Assembly (NCBI RefSeq): GCF_003432115.1
Contig: NZ_QWDC01000003.1
Coordinates: forward strand, 124,001 to 188,000
Source of the DNA: Mucilaginibacter conchicola
GTDB lineage: Bacteria; Bacteroidota; Bacteroidia; Sphingobacteriales; Sphingobacteriaceae
Length of the DNA: 64,000 nucleotides
Direction of reading: 5' to 3'
Shown: positions 26,934-35,801 of the stretch, piece by piece
Layout: each line of letters opens with the position of its first letter
How positions within the stretch are numbered: position 1 is the first letter of the stretch
Made by a program: the position numbers and the translations under genes
Notes under the pieces: generated by a model
Databases searched by the model: none
What the model saw: the letters and a program-made list of their open reading frames with translations, nothing else
What the model was told of the DNA's origin: nothing

Positions 26934-29900
26934 TGCCCGAACTAACCGCTACATATAATCCCCAAGTTAGCGCCCAGGATTTTGACCCCTTTGCAGGGCC
27001 GGAGATCGCCTTAATAGCGCCCGCCACCGAGCCGCAAATGGAGATCTGGACATCGTGCCTTATTGGTGGCAACGATGCCAGCTGCGCGTATAATGATTTT
27101 GCTACCATTATCCTTAACGGACCCTCGTTCAACAAAGAGGCCATGCTGCAGGCCGTACAGGCTTTAAGCGACAGGCACGAGGCCTTGCGCAGCGTTTTTA
27201 GTGCCGATGGTGCCAATATCATTGTTTATAAGAACCCAGAGGTAAAAGTTGATTATCATGACCTATCTGCCCAGGATGATGAACAGAACCGCCAGTTTGT
27301 TAAAAATTACTGCAGGCAGCTGGCTATCACTCCGCTGGATCTTATCAATGGTCCGCTGTTTAAGATAGCCCTTATCAAACTGAATGATGGTGAGCATCAG
27401 GTGGTGATATTAACCCATCATATTGTGTGCGATGGCTGGTCGATGGGTTTGGTGATGCAGGATCTGGGTAAATTATATTCTGCTTATGCACAGGGCCAGC
27501 AACCAAATTTGCCTGCTGCGCCACGTTTTAGCGATTATGCGGTTGATGAGGCTAATGCTAAGGATAGCCCCGAGCATATCGAAACTGAACAATACTGGAT
27601 AGACCAGTTTAAAGGCAGCGATCACTTGCTTGATGTGCCTACAGATAATCCGCGCCCGACACCGCGTACCTTTAAAAGTACCCGTGCTGATTACGGGCTG
27701 GATACCGCACTCGTTGCCGACCTTAAAGGCTTGGCGCGTAAAACAGGCACAAGTTTGGTAACTACCATCCTGGCATCGTTCGAGGTGTTCTTGCACCAGC
27801 TGACGGGGCAGGATGAAGTAATTATTGGTTTACCTGCCGCCGGGCAATCAGCTACCGGCAACTTCGGGCTGGTGGGGCATTGCGTTAATTTGCTGCCGTT
27901 GCGCAGCTTTCCGCACGGGGCGCAAACCTTTGCCAATTATTTAAAAGACCGCAAGAGCGTAGTGCTTGATGCCTATGATCATCAGCAATATACCTTCGGC
28001 AGCCTGCTGAAAAGGCTGGCCATCCCGCGCGATCCTTCGCGTTTGCCGTTGGTGCCTATCATGTTCAATATCGATATCGGTATGGAAGATGGGATTGCCT
28101 TTTATGATCTGAAACACCGATACCTTAATAACCCGCGCGAGTACGAAACTTTTGAAATATTCCTGAACATAACGGATAACAAGGGAACACTAACCTTCGA
28201 GTGGTCGTACAATACGCAACTGTTCCAGGCGGCAACCATCAGCCGTTTTATGCAGGAGTTTGAATACATGTTGCGGTACGTGATCAAAACGCCTGATGTA
28301 CTGATAGGCAAACTGCCCCTGATGAACGCCGAACAGGTACGCGAGCAACTGAACAAATGGAACGATACCCGGGTGGAGTATCCGAAGGAAAAACCACTGC
28401 ACCAGATCATCAGCGAAACTGCCGCGCAATGCCCGGATAACATCGCCCTGAAGTTTGGCGGGGATGAATATAGTTACGCCAAACTTAACGCCAAAGCCAA
28501 CCAAATGGCTGCTATCCTGATAGAGAAAGGCGTTAAGGTGGGCGATAAAGTAGCTATTTCTGTTGACAGAAATGCCGAACTGGTAATTGCTCTGCTGGGC
28601 ATCATGAAGGCAGGTGCCGTCTATATCCCGCTCGACCCGATATTCCCTATCAACCGTATCAATTACATGCTGGAAGATTCGGCAGCGGTGGTGCTCATTA
28701 CATCAAAAGAATACCAGGGTCGCTATGAATCGACCGCTACAGAATTGCTGTTGGAAGATATTGTTGCCCAATTAAACAGTTATCCCGATACCGACCCTGC
28801 TGTTGAGGTAAAAGGCGAAGACCTGCTGTATATCCTTTATACTTCGGGCTCAACCGGGCAGCCTAAGGGTGTGCAGATCAAACATCATAACATGGTGAAT
28901 TTCCTGTACAGCATGCAAAAGCAGCCGGGCTTGACCGCTGCTGATAAACTGCTTGCAGTGACCACCATCAGTTTCGATATTGCGGGGCTGGAGCTTTGGC
29001 TGCCGCTGATAACCGGTTCACAAATTGTACTGGCCGATGCCGCTACGGCAAAAGACGGTTACGCGCTGCTGGAGATCATCCGCAACGAAAAAATAACCGT
29101 AATGCAGGCCACGCCATATACCTGGCGTATTATGCTGGAAGCAGGTTGGGGTGCTGAGCAGGTAAAAGTGATCTGTGGTGGCGAGGCCTTGCCTATGGAC
29201 CTGGCGCAACGCATTCTGGAGCGTGCTTCATCGCTGTGGAATGTTTACGGGCCAACGGAAACCACTGTGTGGTCTACCCTGAAAGAGATCAAATCATCAG
29301 ATGGGTTTATCAGCATTGGTAAGCCGATAGATAATACGTACATCTACATTTTAGATAAATTTCTGAACCCGATGGGGCCTGGTGCCGCGGGCGAGATCTA
29401 TATTGCCGGCGAGGGCGTAGCCAAAGGTTACCTGAACCAACCTGAGTTAACGGCCGAGAAATTTGTACCCGATCCGTTTGATAACTCAACCCCCGGCGCT
29501 ATCATGTACCGCACCGGCGACCTGGGTACCTTTACTGCCGATGGCGACCTGATGTACATTTCGCGCATTGATGCGCAGGTAAAGATCCGCGGTTACCGTA
29601 TAGAGACCGGCGAAATTGAGTTTAATCTGGGCAAAGAAGAAGCCATTAAACAGGCTGTAGTGGTTGCCCGTAACGATAAGAACGGCGTCGCCAAACTGGT
29701 GGCTTATATTCTGCTGAATGATACGTTCAAAAAACTGGAAAATCCTGCCGACCTGATACAGCAGTGGCGTATTGACCTGCGCAGTTCGGTACCTGATTAC
29801 ATGGTTCCCGATAACTTTGCCATCATCGATGAAATGCCGATGACGCCGAATGGGAAGGTAGATAAGAAAGTATTGGCTGCGCGCGATATTGATGCCGCTG

Positions 29901-30976
29901 AGACCGTAAAATATGTTGCCCCGGCAACCGATACCGAGAAAATGCTGGCCGCTATATGGCGCGAGATGCTGGGTATTGAGCAGGTGGGTATTCATGATAA
30001 TTTCTTTGAACTGGGCGGCCACTCGCTGATTGCCGTAAAGGTGATGGCCCGTGTAGAACAGGAAACAGGTGAGCGCCTGCCACTGGCTATTTTGTTTGAA
30101 AATTCGACCATTGAGAAATTGGCCGCAGTGCTGGATAGCGATACCAATGCCATCTCATGGGACTCGCTGGTGCCTATAAAACCAACCGGAAGCAAAATAC
30201 CTATCTATATTGTGCACGGTGCCGGTATGAACGTGTTGCTGTTTAATACCCTTGCCCGCCACATGGATGATGACCAACCGGTTTACGGCCTGCAGGCCAA
30301 AGGTTTAAATGGTGTTGATGAACCGCTTAACCGTATCGAGGATATGGCAGCACATTACGTATCATCCATATTTGCGCAAAACCCTGACGGGCCTTATGCA
30401 TTGGCAGGCTTCTCTTTCGGTGGCCTTATTGCCTTTGAAATGGCAAGGCAGCTTAAAGCGCTTAACAAAGAAGTGCGCATGCTGGGCATGTTTGATACCT
30501 ACGCTTACCGCACTCCGCATTACGACCCATGGACAACCAAGCAGGTTAAACGTGGATTGTATTTTGGTCGTAAGGTTTGGCATAGCCTCACCTTTCAGGA
30601 TGGGTTTGAAAAAACCATCCGTAAACGCGCAACTGCCGTTAGTCGTAGCCTTACAAGATTGTTCTGGAAGCTGCGTTATGGCGATAAGCAGGAGCAGGCT
30701 GGTTTCTTTGGTTACTCGCACCGTATTGATGAGATGAACAACGATGCGCAGAAGTATTACCGCATTCAACCGTCTGATCTGGAAATTGAACTGTTCCGCG
30801 CCGAAACGCGTTCTTATTACCTGGACGATTACATTTACATGGGCTGGAAACCATACGCGCTGAAAGGTATCAACATCCACAGCGTGCCGGGCGAACACAA
30901 TACCATGTTTAAGGAGCCGAACGACAAAACCTTTGCCCGCGTACTGCAGGATTGCCTGGACAAGATCAATTACTAA
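26933..30976 (+). CDS. NRPS: C-A(Gly)-PCP-TE
   Basis: A 1347-residue terminating synthetase. Condensation domain (1-440; active-site HHIVCDG at 162-168), adenylation (about 490-960; YTSGSTGQPKG near 635, YGPTETT, YRTGD, KIRGYRIE), peptidyl carrier (Ser1031 in GGHS) and a type I thioesterase (about 1085-1347; Ser1161 in GFSFGG, Asp in FDTYA, His in PGEHNTMF). The specificity pocket reads D-I-L-Q-I-G-V-V-W-K, very close to the known glycine code DILQLGLIWK, so it should add glycine. No epimerase, methyltransferase or reductase domain is present. The TE releases an acid or, less certainly, a lactam. The ATG overlaps the preceding stop, and the PPTase begins 6 bp downstream. A lid insertion in the TE (about 1195-1290) is unusually basic. 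Confidence 0.95.
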   Translation: MPELTATYNPQVSAQDFDPFAGPEIALIAPATEPQMEIWTSCLIGGNDASCAYNDFATIILNGPSFNKEAMLQAVQALSDRHEALRSVFSADGANIIVYKNPEVKVDYHDLSAQDDEQNRQFVKNYCRQLAITPLDLINGPLFKIALIKLNDGEHQVVILTHHIVCDGWSMGLVMQDLGKLYSAYAQGQQPNLPAAPRFSDYAVDEANAKDSPEHIETEQYWIDQFKGSDHLLDVPTDNPRPTPRTFKSTRADYGLDTALVADLKGLARKTGTSLVTTILASFEVFLHQLTGQDEVIIGLPAAGQSATGNFGLVGHCVNLLPLRSFPHGAQTFANYLKDRKSVVLDAYDHQQYTFGSLLKRLAIPRDPSRLPLVPIMFNIDIGMEDGIAFYDLKHRYLNNPREYETFEIFLNITDNKGTLTFEWSYNTQLFQAATISRFMQEFEYMLRYVIKTPDVLIGKLPLMNAEQVREQLNKWNDTRVEYPKEKPLHQIISETAAQCPDNIALKFGGDEYSYAKLNAKANQMAAILIEKGVKVGDKVAISVDRNAELVIALLGIMKAGAVYIPLDPIFPINRINYMLEDSAAVVLITSKEYQGRYESTATELLLEDIVAQLNSYPDTDPAVEVKGEDLLYILYTSGSTGQPKGVQIKHHNMVNFLYSMQKQPGLTAADKLLAVTTISFDIAGLELWLPLITGSQIVLADAATAKDGYALLEIIRNEKITVMQATPYTWRIMLEAGWGAEQVKVICGGEALPMDLAQRILERASSLWNVYGPTETTVWSTLKEIKSSDGFISIGKPIDNTYIYILDKFLNPMGPGAAGEIYIAGEGVAKGYLNQPELTAEKFVPDPFDNSTPGAIMYRTGDLGTFTADGDLMYISRIDAQVKIRGYRIETGEIEFNLGKEEAIKQAVVVARNDKNGVAKLVAYILLNDTFKKLENPADLIQQWRIDLRSSVPDYMVPDNFAIIDEMPMTPNGKVDKKVLAARDIDAAETVKYVAPATDTEKMLAAIWREMLGIEQVGIHDNFFELGGHSLIAVKVMARVEQETGERLPLAILFENSTIEKLAAVLDSDTNAISWDSLVPIKPTGSKIPIYIVHGAGMNVLLFNTLARHMDDDQPVYGLQAKGLNGVDEPLNRIEDMAAHYVSSIFAQNPDGPYALAGFSFGGLIAFEMARQLKALNKEVRMLGMFDTYAYRTPHYDPWTTKQVKRGLYFGRKVWHSLTFQDGFEKTIRKRATAVSRSLTRLFWKLRYGDKQEQAGFFGYSHRIDEMNNDAQKYYRIQPSDLEIELFRAETRSYYLDDYIYMGWKPYALKGINIHSVPGEHNTMFKEPNDKTFARVLQDCLDKINY

Positions 30977-30982
30977 AATACT

Positions 30983-31720
30983 TTGGGTACGCTTACCAAT
31001 CGGTTCATCAATAACGTAAACTGGGAGACTACTGCAGGAGAATTAGCTTTGCCCCAACAGGATGAGGTGCATGTTTGGCGCATCCAAATTTCGGCTAATA
31101 TTTATCGTTTAGATGATCTGCGAAAACTGCTTACGCCCGAAGAAATAAGCCGTGGTGATAAATATCATCAGCTGAAAGACCGGCAGCGTTTTGTGGTAGG
31201 CAGGGGCTTGCAGCGCATCGTCCTCGGAAAATATCTGAATCAGGAGCCTGCACGGTTGAACTTCGTTTTAGGCGATAACAAGAAACCTTATCTGCCTGCC
31301 GGTGATGGCATGGAGCTGCATTATAATGTTTCCCACTCGGGCAATTGGATAATGCTGGCCGTTTCGCAAGATCCCGTGGGTGCTGATGTGGAATTTATTG
31401 ACTCCGTTTTTCCTTTCGATGATATCCTGCCGGAGCATTTCTCTGCTAATGAGATCGCTTACATAAAATCACTCGATAAAACCAACCTCTTTTATAAATT
31501 GTGGACACGCAAAGAAGCTTTCCTGAAAGCGACAGGCCAGGGTTTAGGTGAGCATCTGCGTGATACACCATCGCTTGATGGGGAGCATGAGTTAAAAGCA
31601 AATCTATACGGAGCACATAAAGACTGGAACCAGCAAAGTTTTTTCGTTGCTGACGGTTACATGGCATCAGTAGCAGCGGTAGGAGAGTGGTGGCTAAAAG
31701 CCTTTGATATTAATTTTTAG
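30983..31720 (+). CDS. 4'-phosphopantetheinyl transferase, Sfp type
   Basis: A 245-residue Sfp-superfamily enzyme that attaches the phosphopantetheine arm of CoA to carrier-protein serines, here presumably Ser561, Ser1560 and Ser1031 of the two upstream synthetases. Signatures: the FVVGRGLQR segment, HYNVSHSG, the Mg-binding GADVEF and the WTRKEAFLKATG segment. The only start without an extension is TTG at 30983, 6 bp after the NRPS stop; no ATG lies in the first 40 codons. The 3' end overlaps the convergent phospholipase gene by 11 bp. Confidence 0.93.
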   Translation: MGTLTNRFINNVNWETTAGELALPQQDEVHVWRIQISANIYRLDDLRKLLTPEEISRGDKYHQLKDRQRFVVGRGLQRIVLGKYLNQEPARLNFVLGDNKKPYLPAGDGMELHYNVSHSGNWIMLAVSQDPVGADVEFIDSVFPFDDILPEHFSANEIAYIKSLDKTNLFYKLWTRKEAFLKATGQGLGEHLRDTPSLDGEHELKANLYGAHKDWNQQSFFVADGYMASVAAVGEWWLKAFDINF

Positions 31721-33020
31721 TAGCCAGGGTCTGGGTAGAGTCGGCACTGGCAGGCTTAAAATTGGTTAATTCTAAAACCCTTGATGCGGTGATATCCCAT
31801 TTCTTTTTATCGCTTTTGCTGAGGCTGTTTATTTTTGAAGTATCCGCTTTAGCGTAATATTCCACAATGTTTTTCTGTAACTCGGGCGATACGTTCTTGT
31901 AGCCCTGTTCCTGCAGTTTCTCCAGCAGTTTAGAGTAGGTATGATCAGCGAGGCGGTATTGGCCCAATAGAGTAGGTTCGCCGGTATCAAAGTTAATATC
32001 GGGCAGTATAAGGGTATTATCGTGCACCTGGTTAAGTGCAATTTTGTAGTTCTCCAGAATAGCCTCAAAGCTTTGGGCAAACAGTTTCTGCCCTTCCTCG
32101 CCCGGCGATTTAAATTTTAATGCTTTCAGCGGGCCTATTTTCGGCAGTATCCCTATCATAAACACAGCGGCTTTGGCCCAAAATTTTGGCTCTTTGCGTT
32201 TTTTGCCAAACTCGAGGTTAAAAGCACGTTTGCTCATCTTATACTGAAACTTTTTGGCCGTAATACCGGGGTTAAGTTTCTCTATCTCGGTTTTGTTGCC
32301 TTCGTAAGCTGCCTTGGTTAGCTTAGGGAAAAGATTGCGTACGCCCCAACGCATGGTGTTGATATCAGCATTAATGTTGCTGAAAATAGTATTCAGGTTA
32401 CGACCGTAAGTTTTAAAGAAAGCACGTTCCAGAACAGGTACTGCTATGTTAAAACCAATAAAATCATGGTAACCCTCTGATGTATAGCCATGCTGGCCTA
32501 TTTGCAACACATCATAAGCAAACTCCATCCTGCTGTGCGACATGTGATTTTCCTCGTAAGTAACCACATCACCAAACTTCTTCTGCAGATCGGGGTAAAT
32601 GATGGGCACGTTCAAATTGGTCGACATGGAGTGCCCGTATTTATCGGCCATGTAATGCGATAGCGCACCCAAAGCAAAAGCGTACTCGTTAAGGTTTTGT
32701 GCGTCGGCTAACAAGTTGGTAATAAAATCGCCACTACGTACATAATGCAGCAAGTCGGTAAAAAAGCCATTGCCAAAAGGCATATAACCCATATCGGCCA
32801 CAATGCTGCCGCCGTAGGCGTAGGAGTGGGCCATTACCAGATCTTGTGGAGTGGCGTTAGGATATTTTTCTATAAGCATAGGCAGCATCACGGGTTTCCA
32901 TGATGCATCAATAATGGCCTCATGCGCTAAAACCGAATAGGCTTTAACCCCCATGCTGCTAAAGCAGAGCAATAAAAGAGAGCTTAAGAAAATACGGATA
33001 GATGTAAGGGCCGTTGACAT
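31710..33020 (-). CDS. Zinc-dependent phospholipase C family protein
   Basis: A 436-residue exported protein (signal IRIFLSSLLLLCFSSMGVKA). The core recalls zinc-dependent phospholipase C / S1-P1-like helical folds: AHEAIIDASW, HSYAYGGSIVADMGY, GALSHYMADKYGHS and HSRMEFAYD supply several His and Asp that could bind zinc. The C-terminal 150 residues are helical with no clear domain. It would act in the periplasm or outer membrane on phospholipids or phosphoesters. Its 3' end overlaps the PPTase by 11 bp but it is transcribed towards it, so it is not part of that operon. Confidence 0.85.
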   Translation of the reverse strand: MSTALTSIRIFLSSLLLLCFSSMGVKAYSVLAHEAIIDASWKPVMLPMLIEKYPNATPQDLVMAHSYAYGGSIVADMGYMPFGNGFFTDLLHYVRSGDFITNLLADAQNLNEYAFALGALSHYMADKYGHSMSTNLNVPIIYPDLQKKFGDVVTYEENHMSHSRMEFAYDVLQIGQHGYTSEGYHDFIGFNIAVPVLERAFFKTYGRNLNTIFSNINADINTMRWGVRNLFPKLTKAAYEGNKTEIEKLNPGITAKKFQYKMSKRAFNLEFGKKRKEPKFWAKAAVFMIGILPKIGPLKALKFKSPGEEGQKLFAQSFEAILENYKIALNQVHDNTLILPDINFDTGEPTLLGQYRLADHTYSKLLEKLQEQGYKNVSPELQKNIVEYYAKADTSKINSLSKSDKKKWDITASRVLELTNFKPASADSTQTLATKN

Positions 33021-33107
33021 GTGCAGTATCTAATGCGGTAGTAACGGCAAAGCTACCCGCATGGTTTTACCTGCAGGTAAGAATAATGTAAATGTTACGC
33101 TAAATTT

Positions 33108-33222
33108 AATTAGTGATGGATAGAATGAGTGAATTAGTGAATGAGTAGGATAATTAGTGAATGGGAAACTCTTAATTCAGTCCTCATTCATTCCATCATT
33201 CACTAATTCACTCCTTCTATAA
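33108..33222. repeat. AT-rich simple inverted repeat, family D copy 1
   Basis: Repeats of GAATTAGTGAATGAG on one side are answered by CATTCACTAATTCACTCC on the other, so the transcript could fold into an imperfect long hairpin. It lies between two divergently unrelated minus-strand genes. Similar self-complementary simple tracts occur at 46855, 58838, 60049 and 63407. Confidence 0.7.
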
Positions 33223-33230
33223 TTCGCGCA

Positions 33231-34613
33231 TTACTTTTTCTCATTATAAATACCAAGCTCGGCTATATTAACCTGGCTTTCAGCTTTATCGATAGTTATG
33301 CGCACTTTGTTACCCCACACGGTATTAAAACGATGAACCTTTACGCGCTTGGCAACATCGCCGGTTACCAGCGGTTTCCAGGTGCCGTTTTGCAGGTACT
33401 CGATATGGTAGTTACTAATGTTGCTTTTTGGCTCGGTCAAGGCAATGGTATTAAATTGCGTATCGCGGCCCAGGTCAACTTCCAACCATGGGGTTTTAAC
33501 GGTATTACTTGATGTCCACGAGGTAGTGAAATCATCATCGTTAGCAAAGTCCATGATGTTCATATCCTCGCTCCAACTGCTGTTGGTGGGTTTGTGTTTA
33601 GCCAGGTTGGTAGAGATGATAGGCTCGCCGGTAGGGGCAAGTTTAGGGGCAGCAGCGTCGCCTTTCCATTGCTTACCGATCTCTTTGAGGGCAGCAATGG
33701 CATTATCGTCAAATAAGCCATCGCGGTTTGGCGCTACGTTAAGGATGTAATTACAGCCGGCATTGTTCAGCGTAGTTAGCTCGTTCACCATTTTGGCAGG
33801 CTCTTTTACAGCGGTTGTAGGGAAATTGGTTTTCCAAAACCAGCTCGATTGCAGCGGCAAACAAGCCAGCGACGGCATAATGTTATTGCCTTTATCCAAA
33901 CGCTGGCCGGCACCCATTTCATAGGTCTTAATATCACTGTAGAACAAACCCTCGGCAGGGTATTTGGCGCCGTTCAGATCCATCAACACACAATCGGGCT
34001 GGATAGATTTTACCAGTCGATACACATCCTCAAACGGAATATCGTCATAACTAATGCGGCTCCATGGTGCATCCCAGCCATCAATTATCAAAGCTTCTAT
34101 CTTACCATATTTGGTTAATAGCTCGGTCAACTGCGCTTTCACCATCTCAAAATGTTTCGGTGTGATAGAATTTGGGCGGAGGCGGTGGTGGGTATCCAGT
34201 ATGGAATAATACAGCATAACCTTTAAGCCATTCTTGCGGAAGGCATCCACATATTCTTTCACCACATCCCGCTTCAACGGGCTGTTCATTACGTTATAAT
34301 CTGTTGTTTTGGTATCCCAGATACAGAAACCGCTGTGGTGTTTGGTGGTTAAGCAACCATAGGTCATGTTGGCGCTTTTGGCGGCTTTGGCCCACTGGTC
34401 GGCGTTTAATTTTTTAGGGTTGAATAACGACGGCGAAGCTTCCGGATCAGGCCAGTCGGCATCCCAATAAGTAGGCATGTTAAAGTGAATGAACATGCCA
34501 AACTTAAGATCAACAAAGCGTTGTTGCAATGCAGAAAGGTCGGTTTTTGTTTGGGCTGATGTGTGAAAAGCGGTAGTGATTAATAGTAGAATTGCAGTCA
34601 GTAGTTTCTTCAT
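33231..34613 (-). CDS. Exported alpha-L-fucosidase (GH29) with discoidin domain
   Basis: A 460-residue secreted glycosidase (signal LLTAILLLITTAFHTSAQ). Residues 25-330 are a GH29 catalytic barrel: FGMFIHFNMPTYWDADW, TKHHSGFCIWDTKTTDYNV, RKNGLKVMLYYS and ALIIDGWDAPW, whose Asp is the candidate nucleophile. Residues about 340-460 form an F5/8-type (discoidin-like) carbohydrate-binding module (NLAKHKPTNSSW, WLEVDLGRDTQFNTIAL). It should cleave terminal alpha-L-fucose in the periplasm. Family members can differ in linkage choice. It stands alone. Confidence 0.93.
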   Translation of the reverse strand: MKKLLTAILLLITTAFHTSAQTKTDLSALQQRFVDLKFGMFIHFNMPTYWDADWPDPEASPSLFNPKKLNADQWAKAAKSANMTYGCLTTKHHSGFCIWDTKTTDYNVMNSPLKRDVVKEYVDAFRKNGLKVMLYYSILDTHHRLRPNSITPKHFEMVKAQLTELLTKYGKIEALIIDGWDAPWSRISYDDIPFEDVYRLVKSIQPDCVLMDLNGAKYPAEGLFYSDIKTYEMGAGQRLDKGNNIMPSLACLPLQSSWFWKTNFPTTAVKEPAKMVNELTTLNNAGCNYILNVAPNRDGLFDDNAIAALKEIGKQWKGDAAAPKLAPTGEPIISTNLAKHKPTNSSWSEDMNIMDFANDDDFTTSWTSSNTVKTPWLEVDLGRDTQFNTIALTEPKSNISNYHIEYLQNGTWKPLVTGDVAKRVKVHRFNTVWGNKVRITIDKAESQVNIAELGIYNEKK

Positions 34614-34679
34614 TGTTGGCGGAGAATGTAGTTCTCCAAATTAGGGAATATTTTTGAACCATGATCTAAGGAAAAATAA

Positions 34680-34808
34680 TGTCATTTCGAACGAGCGACA
34701 GCGAGGAGAAATCCTGATATTAATGCTAAGTTCATCGCTTGTCTTATCTAACAAGATTTCTCGTCGCCCACGCGCACAAGCCCGCTCTTCTGCTCGCTCG
34801 AAATGACA
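34680..34808. repeat. Palindromic repeat, family A, copy 2
   Basis: TGTCATTTCGAACGAGC at the left and its complement GCTCGCTCGAAATGACA at the right, with inner GAGAAATC / GATTTCTC. It fills the gap between clpP and the fucosidase gene. Confidence 0.9.
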
Positions 34809-34823
34809 TGGTTTGTTATGGAC

Positions 34824-35513
34824 TTAATACTCTTCCCGCCCCAACACTTCATCAACAATCCCAAACTCTTTGGCTTCGGCGCCTATCATCCAGTGGTCGC
34901 GGTCTGATACCTGGTGCACGCGTTCGTAAGTTTGGCCGCTGTGTTTGGCAATGGTTTCGTAGAGTTGTTGTTTGATGATGGCGATCTGCCTGGCGGCTAT
35001 CTCCACATCTGATGCCGTACCCTGCGCGCCGCCCGATGGCTGGTGTAGCATCACCCTTGAATGGGGCAGAGCAGCGCGTTTGCCCGCTGCACCGGCACAC
35101 AGTATCACTGCCGCCATAGATGCGGCCATGCCCGTGCAAATAGTTGCTACATCGGGGTTGATGAACTGCATGGTATCATAAATACCGAAACCCGCATACA
35201 CCGAACCACCCGGCGAGTTGATATAGATCTGGATATCGCGTTTGGCATCTGCCGATTGCAGAAAGAGCAGTTGTGCCTGGATAATGTTGGCCACCTGATC
35301 ATCAATAGCCGTGCCGAGGAAAATGATGCGGTCCATCATCAGGCGCGAGAAAACATCCATCTGGGTGATGTTCATCTGGCGTTCTTCCATAATGGCGGGG
35401 GTAAGGGATGCAGTGATGTTGGCGTTATTTACGCGTGCTATAAACCTATCAACGTGTAAACTTTGGACATGGCGGTGCCTCACCGCATACTTGCGGAACT
35501 CATTAGTGTTCAT
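34824..35513 (-). CDS. clpP: ATP-dependent Clp protease proteolytic subunit
   Basis: A 229-residue ClpP-type serine protease with an intact triad: Ser132 in GMAASMAA, His157 in RVMLHQPSGG and probably Asp206 in SDRDHWM. The conserved RIIFLGTAIDD and YINSPGGSVYAGFGIYDT segments are present. The first 40 residues (NTNEFRKYAVRHRHVQSLHVD...) are not typical of ClpP and may be a propeptide or extension. It lies 18 bp downstream of an anti-sigma-like gene that overlaps a sigma-factor gene, so it appears to be a dedicated copy in that operon, probably in addition to a housekeeping clpP elsewhere. Confidence 0.93.
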   Translation of the reverse strand: MNTNEFRKYAVRHRHVQSLHVDRFIARVNNANITASLTPAIMEERQMNITQMDVFSRLMMDRIIFLGTAIDDQVANIIQAQLLFLQSADAKRDIQIYINSPGGSVYAGFGIYDTMQFINPDVATICTGMAASMAAVILCAGAAGKRAALPHSRVMLHQPSGGAQGTASDVEIAARQIAIIKQQLYETIAKHSGQTYERVHQVSDRDHWMIGAEAKEFGIVDEVLGREEY

Positions 35514-35531
35514 CTCAATAAAATTTAAGGG

Positions 35532-35801
35532 TTAATGTTTAAAAAAGCGCAGGATGCTGTCTTTAAAGCTGCGGTGCTGTGGATGGCTAAACAACTGCTG
35601 ATGGATATCCTCGATGTCCTTTCGCAACGCCTCACGGCCATATTGCTTTACCAGGGCAAGGGTTTGTTTATGCAGAAGAACTTCTTCCTGTAACGCAGGG
35701 TTGAGGATAAGGCGTGCCTCAAACACCAGCGCATCGCCGGTGGGGAGCAGGCCATTCATATAATCATCCGTTAGTTTGATGTTATTCAATGAAGTCCGCA
35801 T
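35532..35801 (-). CDS. Small anti-sigma-like protein
   Basis: An 89-residue soluble protein. The first 45 residues (DDYMNGLLPTGDALVFEARL, NPALQEEVLLHKQ) match the pattern of Bacteroidota anti-sigma N-termini (a short 'leader, Gly/Leu, FEARL, NP.L..E' region), but there is no zinc-finger pair and no membrane segment. It overlaps the end of the sigma-factor gene by 20 bp and precedes clpP by 18 bp. An anti-sigma or sigma-partner role is inferred from sequence pattern and position; it could instead be a ClpP substrate or adaptor. Confidence 0.7.
   Translation of the reverse strand: MRTSLNNIKLTDDYMNGLLPTGDALVFEARLILNPALQEEVLLHKQTLALVKQYGREALRKDIEDIHQQLFSHPQHRSFKDSILRFFKH

Noticed and set aside
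19458..31720. Tet(X)-like monooxygenase, DoxX and OB-fold gene as part of the NRPS/PKS cluster
   Set aside because: The first two are on the opposite strand and have their own terminator or repeat boundary; the OB-fold gene is separated by 161 bp and resembles a general periplasmic protein.
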